A stretch of DNA of 64,000 nt from Actinoplanes subtropicus (GTDB taxonomy: Bacteria; Actinomycetota; Actinomycetes; Mycobacteriales; Micromonosporaceae): the NCBI RefSeq assembly GCF_000721705.1, contig NZ_JOJL01000011.1:186001-250000 (forward strand), written 5' to 3'. Position 1 is the stretch's first letter. Each line of letters opens with the position of its first letter. A program made the translations under genes and the position numbers. Under the pieces are notes generated by a model. The model made no database searches and had not been told where the DNA came from. It saw only the letters and a list, made by a program, of their open reading frames with translations. Below are positions 31,699-39,529 of this stretch, piece after piece.

Positions 31699-32684
31699 TT
31701 CTGGCCCTTTATCCGGGCGATGTGGTCGGCGATGTCGTGGTGCGAGACGATACCGTCGGCCTTCCCGTCCGGCCCGACCCGCACCGCGATCCCGGTGGGC
31801 GAGGTGATCGTCAGGTCGGTGACCAGCCGCAGCGAGTCCTCCTGGGTGAAGGTCGCGGCGTCTTGCGGGCGGCCGGCGTCGTCGAGGAGCACCTCGGGGG
31901 CCTCGGCGACCGGGCGTACCGGCAGGCCGGCCGCCGACTCGAAGGAGAGGCTCCGCAGTCCGCGATCGCGCCCGACGAACTCGGCCACGAACTCGTCGGC
32001 CGGCTGGGTGAGCAGCTCCTGCGGGGTGCCGACCTGGGCGAGCACCCCGCCCTGCCGGAAGATCGCGACGACGTCGCCGAGCTTGATCGCCTCGTCGATG
32101 TCGTGGGTGACCATCGCAATAGTCTTGCCCAGGTCCTTCTGCAGGCGCAGGAACTCGCGGTGCAGCCCCTCCCGCACGACCGGGTCGACCGCGCTGAACG
32201 GCTCGTCCATCAGCATGACCGGCGGGTCGGCGGCGAGCGCCCGGGCCACGCCGACCCGCTGCTGCTGGCCGCCGGAGAGCTGGGCCGGGTAGCGCCCGGC
32301 GAACTCCGCGGCGAGCCCGACCCGGTCGAGCAGCTCCAGCGCGGCGGCCCGGGCCTCCCGCCGGGTCTTGCCGAGCAGCATCGGCACCGTGGCGACGTTG
32401 TCCAGCACGGTCCGGTGCGGGAAGAGCCCCGCGTGCTGGATGACGTAGCCGATGCCGCGGCGCAGCACCGCCTCGTCCTGCCCCGCGACGTCCTTGCCGT
32501 CGATGAGGATCCGCCCCGAGGTCGGGCTGATCATCCGGTTGATCATCCGTAGTGAGGTGGTCTTCCCGCAGCCCGAGGGCCCCACGAAGACCGTCGTCCG
32601 CCCGGTCGGCAACTCGAGCGAGAGGTGATCCACGGCCGTGCTGCCGCCGGGGTAGACCTTCACGACATCGTCAAATGTGATCAT
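31695..32684 (-). CDS. OpuC-type ABC transporter ATPase
   Basis: 329 residues. Walker A GPSGCGKTTSLRMI, Q-loop YVIQHAGLFPHRTV, signature LSGGQQQRVGVARALA, Walker B VMLMDEPFSAVDP and switch His in MVTHDIDEA are intact. The C-terminal 80 residues form a reduced CBS-like regulatory region (TFTQEDSLRLVTDLTITSP and DGIVSHHDIADHIARIK). It is first in the importer operon and divergent from the HAL-like gene at 32790; the control region holds inverted heptamers (32709-32736). Confidence 0.93.
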   Translation of the reverse strand: MITFDDVVKVYPGGSTAVDHLSLELPTGRTTVFVGPSGCGKTTSLRMINRMISPTSGRILIDGKDVAGQDEAVLRRGIGYVIQHAGLFPHRTVLDNVATVPMLLGKTRREARAAALELLDRVGLAAEFAGRYPAQLSGGQQQRVGVARALAADPPVMLMDEPFSAVDPVVREGLHREFLRLQKDLGKTIAMVTHDIDEAIKLGDVVAIFRQGGVLAQVGTPQELLTQPADEFVAEFVGRDRGLRSLSFESAAGLPVRPVAEAPEVLLDDAGRPQDAATFTQEDSLRLVTDLTITSPTGIAVRVGPDGKADGIVSHHDIADHIARIKGQK

Positions 32685-32708
32685 GGCGCTCCCGCTCGTT
32701 GAATGAGG

Positions 32709-32736
32709 CTATTCATAGTCTCGACGCGCTGAATAG
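32709..32736. promoter_or_regulatory. Inverted CTATTCA/TGAATAG heptamers
   Basis: CTATTCA (32709-32715) and TGAATAG (32730-32736) form an inverted repeat with a 14-bp spacer between the importer and HAL-like gene starts. A minus-strand TTGACA lies just upstream (about 32743-32738). The same CTATTCA heptamer recurs at 39502-39508, in front of the RpiR-type gene, which suggests it is the RpiR operator. Confidence 0.5.
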
Positions 32737-32789
32737 AATGTCAACGCCCAGCCCGAGGCTTTACGCTGCTGAAACTAGGTGGTGTCGAT

Positions 32790-34226
32790 ATGCACGCAAA
32801 AGTCCGGCTCGACGGGCACTCGCTGACGATCGACGACCTGATCGCCGTCGCCGCCGGCCGCGCGGACGTGACCGCCGACCCGGCCGCCCTGGCCCTGGTC
32901 GACGAGCGGCACGCCCTGCTGCTGGCCGCCCGCTCCCGCGGCGCGGTCTACGGCGCCAACACCGGCGTCGGCGCCAACCGCCACGAACGCACCGACTCCG
33001 CCGACGAGTCGACGCACGCCCTGCGCCTGCTCCGCAGCCACTGCGCCGGTGCCGGCCCCGTCGAGGACGACCTCACCGCCCGCGCCACCATGGTCACCCG
33101 CCTCAACCAGATCCTGGCCGGCGGCTCCGGCATCTCGGGACGGGTCGCCGCCGCGTTCCTGACCGCCCTGCGCGACGGTGCCGTGCCCACCCTCCACTCC
33201 TGGGGCGCGATCGGCACCGCCGACCTGGCCGCCCTGGCCGAGCTGGGCCTGACCCTGGCCGGCGAGCGCCCCTGGCGTTCCGGCCGTAGGCCCGGCCCGG
33301 TGACCACGATCGACGCCACCGACGCCCTGCCCATGATCTCGTCCAGCGCACTCACGGTCACCACCGCCGCGCTGGCCCTGGACCGCATGCGCAGCCAGCT
33401 GCGCGCCTCCGTCGTGGTGGGCGCGCTGACCTTCCTGGCCCTGCGTGGCAACCCCGAGGCGTACGACGAATCGGTCCACGCCGCCCGCGCCCACCCCGCC
33501 CAGGCCGAGGTGGCCGCCGAGCTGCGCGCCCTGGTGGCCGGCTGTGCCGCCCCCGCCCGCATCCAGGACCCCTTCGGCCTGCGGGTGCTGCCGCAGGTGA
33601 CCGCCCCCGCGCTGGCCGCCGCCCGGGCCCTGCACGACGTCCTGATCGCCGAGCTCAACGCCGCCGTCGAAAACCCGCTGGTGACCGCCGGCGGCGTACG
33701 CCATCACGGGCAGTTCCACACCGCCACGCTGGCCACCCACCTGGACGCCGTGCGCGGCGCCTTCCTGCCCGTGCTGTCGCTTTCCGCGGCCCGGCTGGGC
33801 CTCCTGATGCGCCCCGACATGACCGGCCTGCGAGCGTTCCTGGCCGCCGGCCCACCCGGCAGCTCGGGCCTGATGATCAGCGAATACGTGGTCCAGGACC
33901 TGCTCACCGAGATCCGGGTGGGCATGCAGCCCACCGCGGCCGGCACCCTGACCATCTCACTCGGCCTGGAGGAACACGCCAGCTTCGCCACTCAGGGCGC
34001 GCGTTCCCTGAGAACGATGACCCACCTCGCACCCACCCTGCTGGCCGCCGAGCTGGTGGCCGCGGTCCGCGCCCTGCGCCTGGCCCCCGGCCGCCTGACC
34101 GACGGCACTGCCCGCCAGGCCTTCGATCTGGCCGCCAAGGCCCTCGACGACTCCATGGACGACCGCCCCTTGGGCGACGACCTGGCCCGGGCCACCGACC
34201 TGCTGCCGGAACTGGGGCAGCTCTAA
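32790..34226 (+). CDS. HAL/PAL superfamily protein without MIO triad
   Basis: 478 residues, ribosome site aggtgg. It belongs to the aromatic amino acid lyase fold: YGANTGVG (54-61, canonical YGVNTGFG), a helical core, and NAAVENPLV and GNPEAYDESVHAARAHPAQ in the usual places. At the cofactor site, where HAL/PAL enzymes read GSVGASGDLAPL, this protein reads GAIGTADLAAL (139-149): the Ala-Ser-Gly that cyclises to MIO is replaced by Thr-Ala with one residue missing. It therefore cannot make MIO in the usual way. It may be a MIO-independent lyase of an unusual amine. It diverges from the importer operon and shares its control region. Confidence 0.8.
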   Translation: MHAKVRLDGHSLTIDDLIAVAAGRADVTADPAALALVDERHALLLAARSRGAVYGANTGVGANRHERTDSADESTHALRLLRSHCAGAGPVEDDLTARATMVTRLNQILAGGSGISGRVAAAFLTALRDGAVPTLHSWGAIGTADLAALAELGLTLAGERPWRSGRRPGPVTTIDATDALPMISSSALTVTTAALALDRMRSQLRASVVVGALTFLALRGNPEAYDESVHAARAHPAQAEVAAELRALVAGCAAPARIQDPFGLRVLPQVTAPALAAARALHDVLIAELNAAVENPLVTAGGVRHHGQFHTATLATHLDAVRGAFLPVLSLSAARLGLLMRPDMTGLRAFLAAGPPGSSGLMISEYVVQDLLTEIRVGMQPTAAGTLTISLGLEEHASFATQGARSLRTMTHLAPTLLAAELVAAVRALRLAPGRLTDGTARQAFDLAAKALDDSMDDRPLGDDLARATDLLPELGQL

Positions 34227-34272
34227 GGTCTGTGTCGAAGTGGGGGCTCCGGCCCCCATTTCGACACAGACC
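34227..34272. terminator. 20-bp-stem bidirectional terminator
   Basis: Arms ggtctgtgtcgaagtggggg and cccccatttcgacacagacc pair over 20 bp with one G-U equivalent and a 6-nt loop. It fills the whole space between the HAL-like gene stop (34226) and the stop of the convergent thiol-dioxygenase-like gene, whose TAG begins at the hairpin's last base. Confidence 0.8.
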
Positions 34273-34760
34273 TAGTCGAGCGGCCGCAGCTCGTCGGCGT
34301 AGCTGACCGCCCGGCGGCGCAGCACCCCGGACGGGCTGATCGAGTACTGGCCCATCCGCCACAACGGCGGCGAGTACGCGTGGATCGACACCGAGCCGTC
34401 CACCGCGCCGGACATGCGGTGGATGTGGTCGGGGCCGAACGCGAACGCCCGCCCCTCCCGGACCACCCGGGTGGCCGGCTCCCCGCCCATCCTCGGCGTG
34501 GCCTCGGCGACGGCGCCGCGGGTCACCGCGACCGCTCCCGACGACGTGTCGTGGTCGTGCCAGCCGGTGTCGTCGACGAGATTCCAGCAGAGCACCCAGA
34601 CGTCGATGTCCCCGTCCCGGTAGAGCTGCGCGAAGTGCCGCCCGCCGGTGTCGTGCCGGACCAGCGGCTCCCAGAGGTCCGCCCGCTGCGCCACCGCCGT
34701 GACCCATGCCTTCAGCTCCCGGCGGGTCAGAACCCGCCCCGGCAGGACCGGCACCTTCAT
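34272..34760 (-). CDS. Cysteine-dioxygenase-family (cupin) protein
   Basis: 162 residues. A cupin metal site is visible: GWHDHDTSSGAVAVTRG (two His) and FGPDHIHRMSG (third His), followed by SVSIHAYSPPLWRMGQY, as in cysteine dioxygenase-type thiol dioxygenases. The family oxidises thiols to sulfinic acids with Fe(II). Residue-level substrate prediction is not possible here. The ATG at 34760 overlaps the amidohydrolase stop, so the two are co-translated under the LacI-type operators at 35661-35700. Confidence 0.8.
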   Translation of the reverse strand: MKVPVLPGRVLTRRELKAWVTAVAQRADLWEPLVRHDTGGRHFAQLYRDGDIDVWVLCWNLVDDTGWHDHDTSSGAVAVTRGAVAEATPRMGGEPATRVVREGRAFAFGPDHIHRMSGAVDGSVSIHAYSPPLWRMGQYSISPSGVLRRRAVSYADELRPLD

Positions 34761-35644
34761 CGCGAACCTCCGATCAGTACACCCGGATTGACGGTGAACA
34801 TGGCATGGGCGAACGCCGCCCCCAACCCCGGATCACCCGACTCCGCGTACGGCCGGTCACTGCCGTGCACGATCGGATCGACCCCCACGACTCGGACCAT
34901 CGCGTCGATGGCCCGGGTCCCGTACGACGACGTCTCGTAGAACACGTGCGGATCAACCGCCCCGAAGGCGCCACCCCGAGCCCCCAGCCGCTCGTGATGC
35001 AACGGCGCCAGTCCGGCCAGCGCGACGAAGGCGATCCGCAGGCCTGGGTGCCGCGACCGTCCGGCGACGTGCCAGGCCAGCCAGGACAAATGCAATTGCG
35101 AGACGTACGGGCCGAGAGCCGGCCACCATGCGGGCAGGCCGGCGTCCCCCGAGGGCGCGGGCCCGGGATGCACCAGCACCGGCTTGCCGGCCCGCTCCGC
35201 CTCGGCGAGCAGCGGCCCGGCCCGCTCGACGGCCGCCGGGGAGCTCAGCGCCGTCGCCGGCAGCTGCAGGCCGGCCACCCGCTCCGACCGCAGCACCTTG
35301 GCCAGCCCGTCCGGATCGGGCTCGGTCACCGCGGCGGCCGCCCAGACCCGGAACGGCTCGGGCAGCTCGAGCGCGCTCTCGTGCCACACCTCGATCAGCT
35401 CCGACGCCGAGGGGCCGTCGAGGTGCTCGATCCCCAGCGGGCTGGACAGCGAGACCAGCACCCGCTCGGTGCCCGCCTCCATCCGCCGCCGCCGAGAGAC
35501 GTCGTGCGCCGCCGGATCGACCTCGTACGGCGGCTCACCCGCCAGATACAGCGTCCAGCCGCGCAGGTACGGACACGACCGCCGCCGACGCAACGCGTCA
35601 ATCAGCCGTGGCGGCCAAAGATGCTGGTGGCAGTCGATCACCAT
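34757..35644 (-). CDS. Amidohydrolase-2 family metal-dependent hydrolase
   Basis: 295 residues. TIM-barrel amidohydrolase: N-terminal VIDCHQHLWPPRLIDAL (metal His pair), GKPVLVHPGP (His), and IVHGSDRPYAESG (Asp) near the C-terminus, as in ACMS-decarboxylase-like and lactonase-like members. It probably hydrolyses or decarboxylates a small cyclic or aromatic acid. First gene of a two-gene operon with the thiol-dioxygenase-like gene, facing lacI. Confidence 0.82.
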   Translation of the reverse strand: MVIDCHQHLWPPRLIDALRRRRSCPYLRGWTLYLAGEPPYEVDPAAHDVSRRRRMEAGTERVLVSLSSPLGIEHLDGPSASELIEVWHESALELPEPFRVWAAAAVTEPDPDGLAKVLRSERVAGLQLPATALSSPAAVERAGPLLAEAERAGKPVLVHPGPAPSGDAGLPAWWPALGPYVSQLHLSWLAWHVAGRSRHPGLRIAFVALAGLAPLHHERLGARGGAFGAVDPHVFYETSSYGTRAIDAMVRVVGVDPIVHGSDRPYAESGDPGLGAAFAHAMFTVNPGVLIGGSR

Positions 35645-35660
35645 GACAGTCTCCGGGGAG

Positions 35661-35700
35661 GGAAGCGCTTCACTCGATGCAGGGAGTGAAGCGCTTCCCT
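35661..35700. promoter_or_regulatory. Paired LacI-type operators
   Basis: Two GAAGCGCTTC palindromes (35663-35672, 35689-35698) lie 26 bp apart and themselves form a larger inverted repeat, gggaagcgcttcact / agtgaagcgcttccc (35661-35675, 35686-35700). They sit between the amidohydrolase start (35644) and the lacI start (35742). Confidence 0.85.
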
Positions 35701-35741
35701 CCTGCCCCGCGCAAGCGAATCCCAGCTGTTAGTCTCGGCGG

Positions 35742-36728
35742 GTGTCCGGACAGCGACGCACCTTGCAGGACCTGGCCGATGCCGTCGGACTCTCCCTGGC
35801 CGCCACCTCGTATGCGTTACGCGGCGTCCGCGGCTCCCCCGAGACCATCCAGCGCGTGCAGGAGAAGGCCGACGAGCTCGGCTACACGGTCGACCCGATC
35901 GCCCGCGCGCTGGCCAGCGGGCGTACCGGATCGATCGGGGTCAGCGGCTCCCTGCGCGACCTGTGGCAGCAGGATTTCTCGGTCCTGCTCACCCGCGCCC
36001 TGCGCAGCCAGGGCCGGTACGCGACGATCGCCGACGCGGACGCGGACCCCGAGCAGGAACGCCTGATCGTCGAGCAGTTCGTGGCCCAGCGGGTGGACGG
36101 CGCCCTGGTCTCCCCGGTCGACCCCACCGCGAAATACTGGCGGCTGCTCGGCCCCGAGGTCGCCGTGGTCGCGATCGGCGACGCGCTGACCACCCGCCCC
36201 GGCTCGGGCAGCGTCCTGTTCGACAACCGGTACGGCGTCGAGGCCGCCCTGGCGCATCTGGCCGGCCTGGGGCACCGCCGGATCGGCCTGCTCGCGCCCA
36301 CCCTGCCCTCCACGCCCGGCCGCCCGGCCCAGGTCCTCGCGGCCGAGGTCGCCACCCGCCTCGGCGTCGAGCTGATCGAGGTCTCCGCCCCGGCCGCGAC
36401 CGCCGACGCCGTGCAGGTGGCGGCCTCGCTGTTGACCGGTGCCGACCGGCCGACCGGCGTGTTCTGCCTGAGCGATTCGCTGGCGTTCGCGGTCTACCGG
36501 GCCGTCCGGGAGGCTGGGCTGCGCCTGCCCGAGGACCTGTCCGTGGTCGGGTACGACGACCACCAGCTGGCGGCCCTGGTCGACCCGGCCCTGACCACGA
36601 TGGCCTGGGACGAGGATGCCATGGTCGAGGCCGCGATCGGGCAGCTGGCGGGCCCGGCCGACCCCGCGCCGCTGTTCCGCCCGGAGCTCATCGTCCGCGG
36701 CTCGACCACCCACCCGCCAGCCGGGTGA
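35742..36728 (+). CDS. LacI family transcriptional regulator
   Basis: 328 residues from GTG 35742. N-terminal helix-turn-helix TLQDLADAVGLSLAATSYALRG and hinge VDPIARALASGRTGSIGV, then a periplasmic-binding-protein-like ligand domain (VDGALVSPVDPTAKYW, FDNRYGVEAAL, GVFCLSDSLAFAVYRA, LSVVGYDDHQLAALVDPALTT). It probably represses itself and the divergent amidohydrolase operon through the paired palindromes at 35661-35700. The ligand is unknown. Its 3' end overlaps the convergent HAL-like gene by 41 bp. Confidence 0.9.
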   Translation: MSGQRRTLQDLADAVGLSLAATSYALRGVRGSPETIQRVQEKADELGYTVDPIARALASGRTGSIGVSGSLRDLWQQDFSVLLTRALRSQGRYATIADADADPEQERLIVEQFVAQRVDGALVSPVDPTAKYWRLLGPEVAVVAIGDALTTRPGSGSVLFDNRYGVEAALAHLAGLGHRRIGLLAPTLPSTPGRPAQVLAAEVATRLGVELIEVSAPAATADAVQVAASLLTGADRPTGVFCLSDSLAFAVYRAVREAGLRLPEDLSVVGYDDHQLAALVDPALTTMAWDEDAMVEAAIGQLAGPADPAPLFRPELIVRGSTTHPPAG

Positions 36729-38451
36729 TGATCTGGTCGAGGTCCCGTCCGAAGGGCCGGTCCGCGGTTCCCTCCGGCAGCACGGCGGCGATCTCGTCAA
36801 GCGCCGGCCCGAACGCGTCGCCGACCGGCGCGCCGAGCAGCCGCGCCTGGTGAATCGCGAGCAGCTCGCAGGCCACCACGTCCCGCAGCCCGGTGATCGC
36901 CTCGGCCAGGCACTCGGCCGCCTCGAAGCCGAAGCTCTGCACGTCCTCCTGCCCCAGCGACGTCTCCACCGCCCCGGCCAGCGCCGGCGTGGCGAAGCGC
37001 CGCAGCCGGTGCACTACCCCGACCGCCCGCTTGTGCACCGTCACCATCCCCGCGTGCAGGCCGGGCGCGTCGGAGAGCTGCCGCGGCAGCCCGGTGATCT
37101 CCGCGTCGAGCAGCCGGTGCAGCCGGGCCGCGCCCAGCTCGGCCAGGTGCACGAGCGCGGTGGTCAGCGCCCCGGCCTGGTGGGCGAGCTCGGTGCCGGC
37201 GAACCCGAACGTCCCGACGAACCGCCCGTCCAGGTGAGCGGGGGAGTCGGTCACCCCGGCGAGGGCCCGCTCGGTCGCCGCCTCCAGCCCGGCCACGGCG
37301 CGCAGGGCGACGGCCAGCGCGGGCGCGGTGACCCGGAACGACACCGGCGCCTGCAACCGCCGCGCGCTCCCGCCCTCGGGCAGCCCGTGCGCGGCGGTCC
37401 CGTCGCCGAGCGGCCCATGCGCGGCGGTCCCGCCCTCGGGCAGCCCACGCGGGTCGGTCGCGTCGCCGAGCGGCCCATGCGCGGCGGTCCCGCCCTCGGG
37501 CAGCGCACGCGGGAGCAGCCCACGCATGGCGGTGAGGACCGCGTCCAGCTCGTCGCTGTCGGCCAGCGCGGGATGCAGCGGATCGTCGCTCGCCCCGATC
37601 ACCGCGTGCGCCGCCGCCGCCGCGACCAGCACCTGATCGAGCAGCGTGCGCGTGTCCCCGGCGGCGAGCACGGCCAGCCCGGTCAGTCCGGGCACGCCCT
37701 CGAGGAAGGCGACCCCCTCCTTCGCCTCGAACGGGCGCGGCGTCAGACCGGCGGCGGCCAGGGCCGGGGCGGCGTCGACCGCCTCGCCGGCCGGGGAGAG
37801 GACCATGCCGGCGCCGATCAGGGCGGCGCCGGCATGGGCGAGCGGGATGATCTCGCCGGCCGCGCCGCCACGCCGGGGGATGGCCGGGACCACGCCGGCG
37901 TCCAGCAGGGCGACCAGGAACTGGCACAGTTCGGGGGAGACGCCGGCGGCCGGGTGCAGCAGCGTGCGCAGCCGGGCGGCGAGGACGGCCCGGGCCTCGC
38001 GCCGGGAGAGCCACGGCGCCGAGCCGACCGATCGGCCGATCATCAGGGTGTTCTGCTGGCGGGCCTGCGCGGCGGGGTCCAAGCGGACGCCGGCCATCGC
38101 GCCCATCCCGGTGTTCACGCCGTAGACCGGCCGGTCGCCGCCGAGATCGCGCAGGGCGTCGCGGCGGCTCGCGGCCAGCGCGTCGAGCAGTTCCGGGGCG
38201 AGGATGATCGGCCGCGCGGCCCGGGCGGCGACGGTGATCACGGGCGGCTGCTCGGCCACCGCCGTTGCCTCGACCGTAGCCGGCGGGGCGGCCACGGCCG
38301 TTGCCTCGACCGTGGCCGGCTGGACGGCACCCGTCGTTGCCTCGATCGCGGCCGGCCGCTCGGCGTCCGCCGCCGCGGCGATCACCGCGGCCGACAGATC
38401 CGACGGGCGGCGGATGATCGTGGCGGGCAGGTCCGACGGGCGGCGGATCAT
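36688..38451 (-). CDS. Second HAL/PAL superfamily protein, repeat-expanded, no MIO triad
   Basis: 587 residues from ATG 38451 (ATGA overlap with the cyclodeaminase-like gene). The first 80 residues are tandem repeats (two RRPSDL units, then three VEATAVAAPPAT-like 12-mers) with no enzyme homology. The lyase fold begins near VYGVNTGMGAM (109-119). The MIO site reads GAAGEIIPLAH (196-206), so canonical Ala-Ser-Gly-Asp is Ala-Ala-Gly-Glu: the Ser needed for MIO is Ala. A 20-residue unit LPEGGTAAHGPLGD... is duplicated at about 318-357. The core is otherwise well conserved (SFRVTAPALAVALRA, DLLNP-equivalent region, QEDVQSFGFEAA). Confidence 0.78.
   Translation of the reverse strand: MIRRPSDLPATIIRRPSDLSAAVIAAAADAERPAAIEATTGAVQPATVEATAVAAPPATVEATAVAEQPPVITVAARAARPIILAPELLDALAASRRDALRDLGGDRPVYGVNTGMGAMAGVRLDPAAQARQQNTLMIGRSVGSAPWLSRREARAVLAARLRTLLHPAAGVSPELCQFLVALLDAGVVPAIPRRGGAAGEIIPLAHAGAALIGAGMVLSPAGEAVDAAPALAAAGLTPRPFEAKEGVAFLEGVPGLTGLAVLAAGDTRTLLDQVLVAAAAAHAVIGASDDPLHPALADSDELDAVLTAMRGLLPRALPEGGTAAHGPLGDATDPRGLPEGGTAAHGPLGDGTAAHGLPEGGSARRLQAPVSFRVTAPALAVALRAVAGLEAATERALAGVTDSPAHLDGRFVGTFGFAGTELAHQAGALTTALVHLAELGAARLHRLLDAEITGLPRQLSDAPGLHAGMVTVHKRAVGVVHRLRRFATPALAGAVETSLGQEDVQSFGFEAAECLAEAITGLRDVVACELLAIHQARLLGAPVGDAFGPALDEIAAVLPEGTADRPFGRDLDQIITRLAGGWSSRGR
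37361..37513. repeat. 60-bp in-frame tandem duplication inside HAL-like gene
   Basis: Copies at 37381-37440 and 37441-37500 differ at only a few positions, with partial copies at 37361-37380 and 37501-37513. The period is a multiple of three and the frame is kept (20 residues per unit). It lies inside a region where relatives have a short loop. Confidence 0.85.
38261..38368. repeat. 36-bp tandem repeat coding the N-terminal extension
   Basis: Units beginning gccgttgcctcgaccgt start at 38261, 38297 and 38333 (the third diverged). Each codes a 12-residue VEATAVA-type unit. A further roughly 33-bp repeat of gacgggcggcggat lies at 38400-38450. Confidence 0.75.
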
Positions 38452-39470
38452 CGGTAGCGGACCATCGTGCCGGCGTCGGCCGCCTCGGCGCGGGTCAGGA
38501 TCAGGTGGGCGAGCGCCACGTCGAGAATGGACAGCCCGCGGTGCCAGAAGAGGATGCGCTCGTCCGGACTCTCCCGGCCCGGCTTGCGGCCGCTGACGAT
38601 CTCGCCGATCTCGGCGTACAGGGTCTGCTCGGTCAGGCGCCCGGTGTCGACATGCGCGCGCAGCGCCCCGAAGCGCCCGGAACGGGACTCCCGCCAGTCG
38701 TCCACGACCACCTTGTCCATGATGTCGAGCAGGTCGAGTTCCACCGCGCTGACGGTTCCGTACGGCACGACGAGGGCGCCCGGCTTGACGGCAGCCGTAC
38801 GCAATAGTGGTGTCGGATTTTCCAGGCGGGACGCCTCGACCAGGATGTCGGCCTGATCGAAGGCCTCGTCGGCGCTCGCCACCGCGCGCACCGGGGTGTC
38901 GGTGACCGCGCGCAACCGCTCGGCGAAGGCCTCCCGCGACTCCGGCCGGCGGCTGGTCACCCGGATCTCGGCCAGCGGGAAGAGACTGTCCAGCATCGTC
39001 ACGTTGGCGAAGGCGGTGCCGCGCGCGCCGACGTGGCCGAGGATCCGCGCGTCCGGCCGGGCCAGGTGTTTGGCGCCCACCGCCGTCATCGCGCCGGTCC
39101 GCACCTCGGTGATCAGCGTGGCGTCCATGATCGCGAGGGGGACGCCGGTGGCCGGGTCGTACAGGGTCATCAGCGCCAGCTCGCTGGGCAGGCCGCGCCG
39201 GTAGTTGGGCACGAAGTCGCCGACCACCTTGACCCCGCTGACTCCGTGTACGCCGAGGGTGCCGACGTGCCCGCGCAGGATGTTGAAATGGCCGGCCCCG
39301 CCGTTCTCCGGCACCAGATGCGTGCGCGGCTCGAAGACGGTCCGGCCCCGGCCGTGCGCGTCGACGACCGCCTCGACGGCCGCGATGACCTCGCCGTTCG
39401 TGATGCCGAGCCGGTCGACCTCCGGCCCGGAGAGGAACCGCAACCAGAGCTCCGGACTCGCGTGAATCAT
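38448..39470 (-). CDS. Ornithine cyclodeaminase/mu-crystallin family dehydrogenase
   Basis: 340 residues from ATG 39470. The N-terminal substrate-binding part shows THLVPENGGAGHFNILRG and SGVKVVGDFVPNYRRGLPSELA, with EVRTGAMTAVGAKHLA next. The Rossmann part is ARILGHVGARGTAFANV (the usual GxGxxG is G-H-V-G-A-R-G) and ends ILFWHRGLSILDVALAH. Family members are ornithine cyclodeaminase, ketimine reductase or alanine/opine dehydrogenases; the Lys of the substrate motif (VK) is present. It is first in a two-gene operon with the second HAL-like gene and divergent from the RpiR-type gene. Confidence 0.85.
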   Translation of the reverse strand: MIHASPELWLRFLSGPEVDRLGITNGEVIAAVEAVVDAHGRGRTVFEPRTHLVPENGGAGHFNILRGHVGTLGVHGVSGVKVVGDFVPNYRRGLPSELALMTLYDPATGVPLAIMDATLITEVRTGAMTAVGAKHLARPDARILGHVGARGTAFANVTMLDSLFPLAEIRVTSRRPESREAFAERLRAVTDTPVRAVASADEAFDQADILVEASRLENPTPLLRTAAVKPGALVVPYGTVSAVELDLLDIMDKVVVDDWRESRSGRFGALRAHVDTGRLTEQTLYAEIGEIVSGRKPGRESPDERILFWHRGLSILDVALAHLILTRAEAADAGTMVRYR

Positions 39471-39501
39471 ACGATGCACCCTATAGCCTGAGCGTTTCAA
39501 G

Positions 39502-39508
39502 CTATTCA
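39502..39508. promoter_or_regulatory. CTATTCA heptamer before rpiR-type gene
   Basis: It matches the heptamers of the importer/HAL control region (32709-32736). It lies 22 bp before ATG 39530 in the 59-bp gap between divergent genes. A single 7-mer is weak evidence by itself. Confidence 0.35.
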
Positions 39509-39529
39509 CGACGACGGGAGGCAGGCCCG

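Noticed and set aside
37361..37513. Structural RNA or regulatory array
   Set aside because: The 60-bp repeats stay in frame inside a gene and code for protein, so a minisatellite is the simpler reading.
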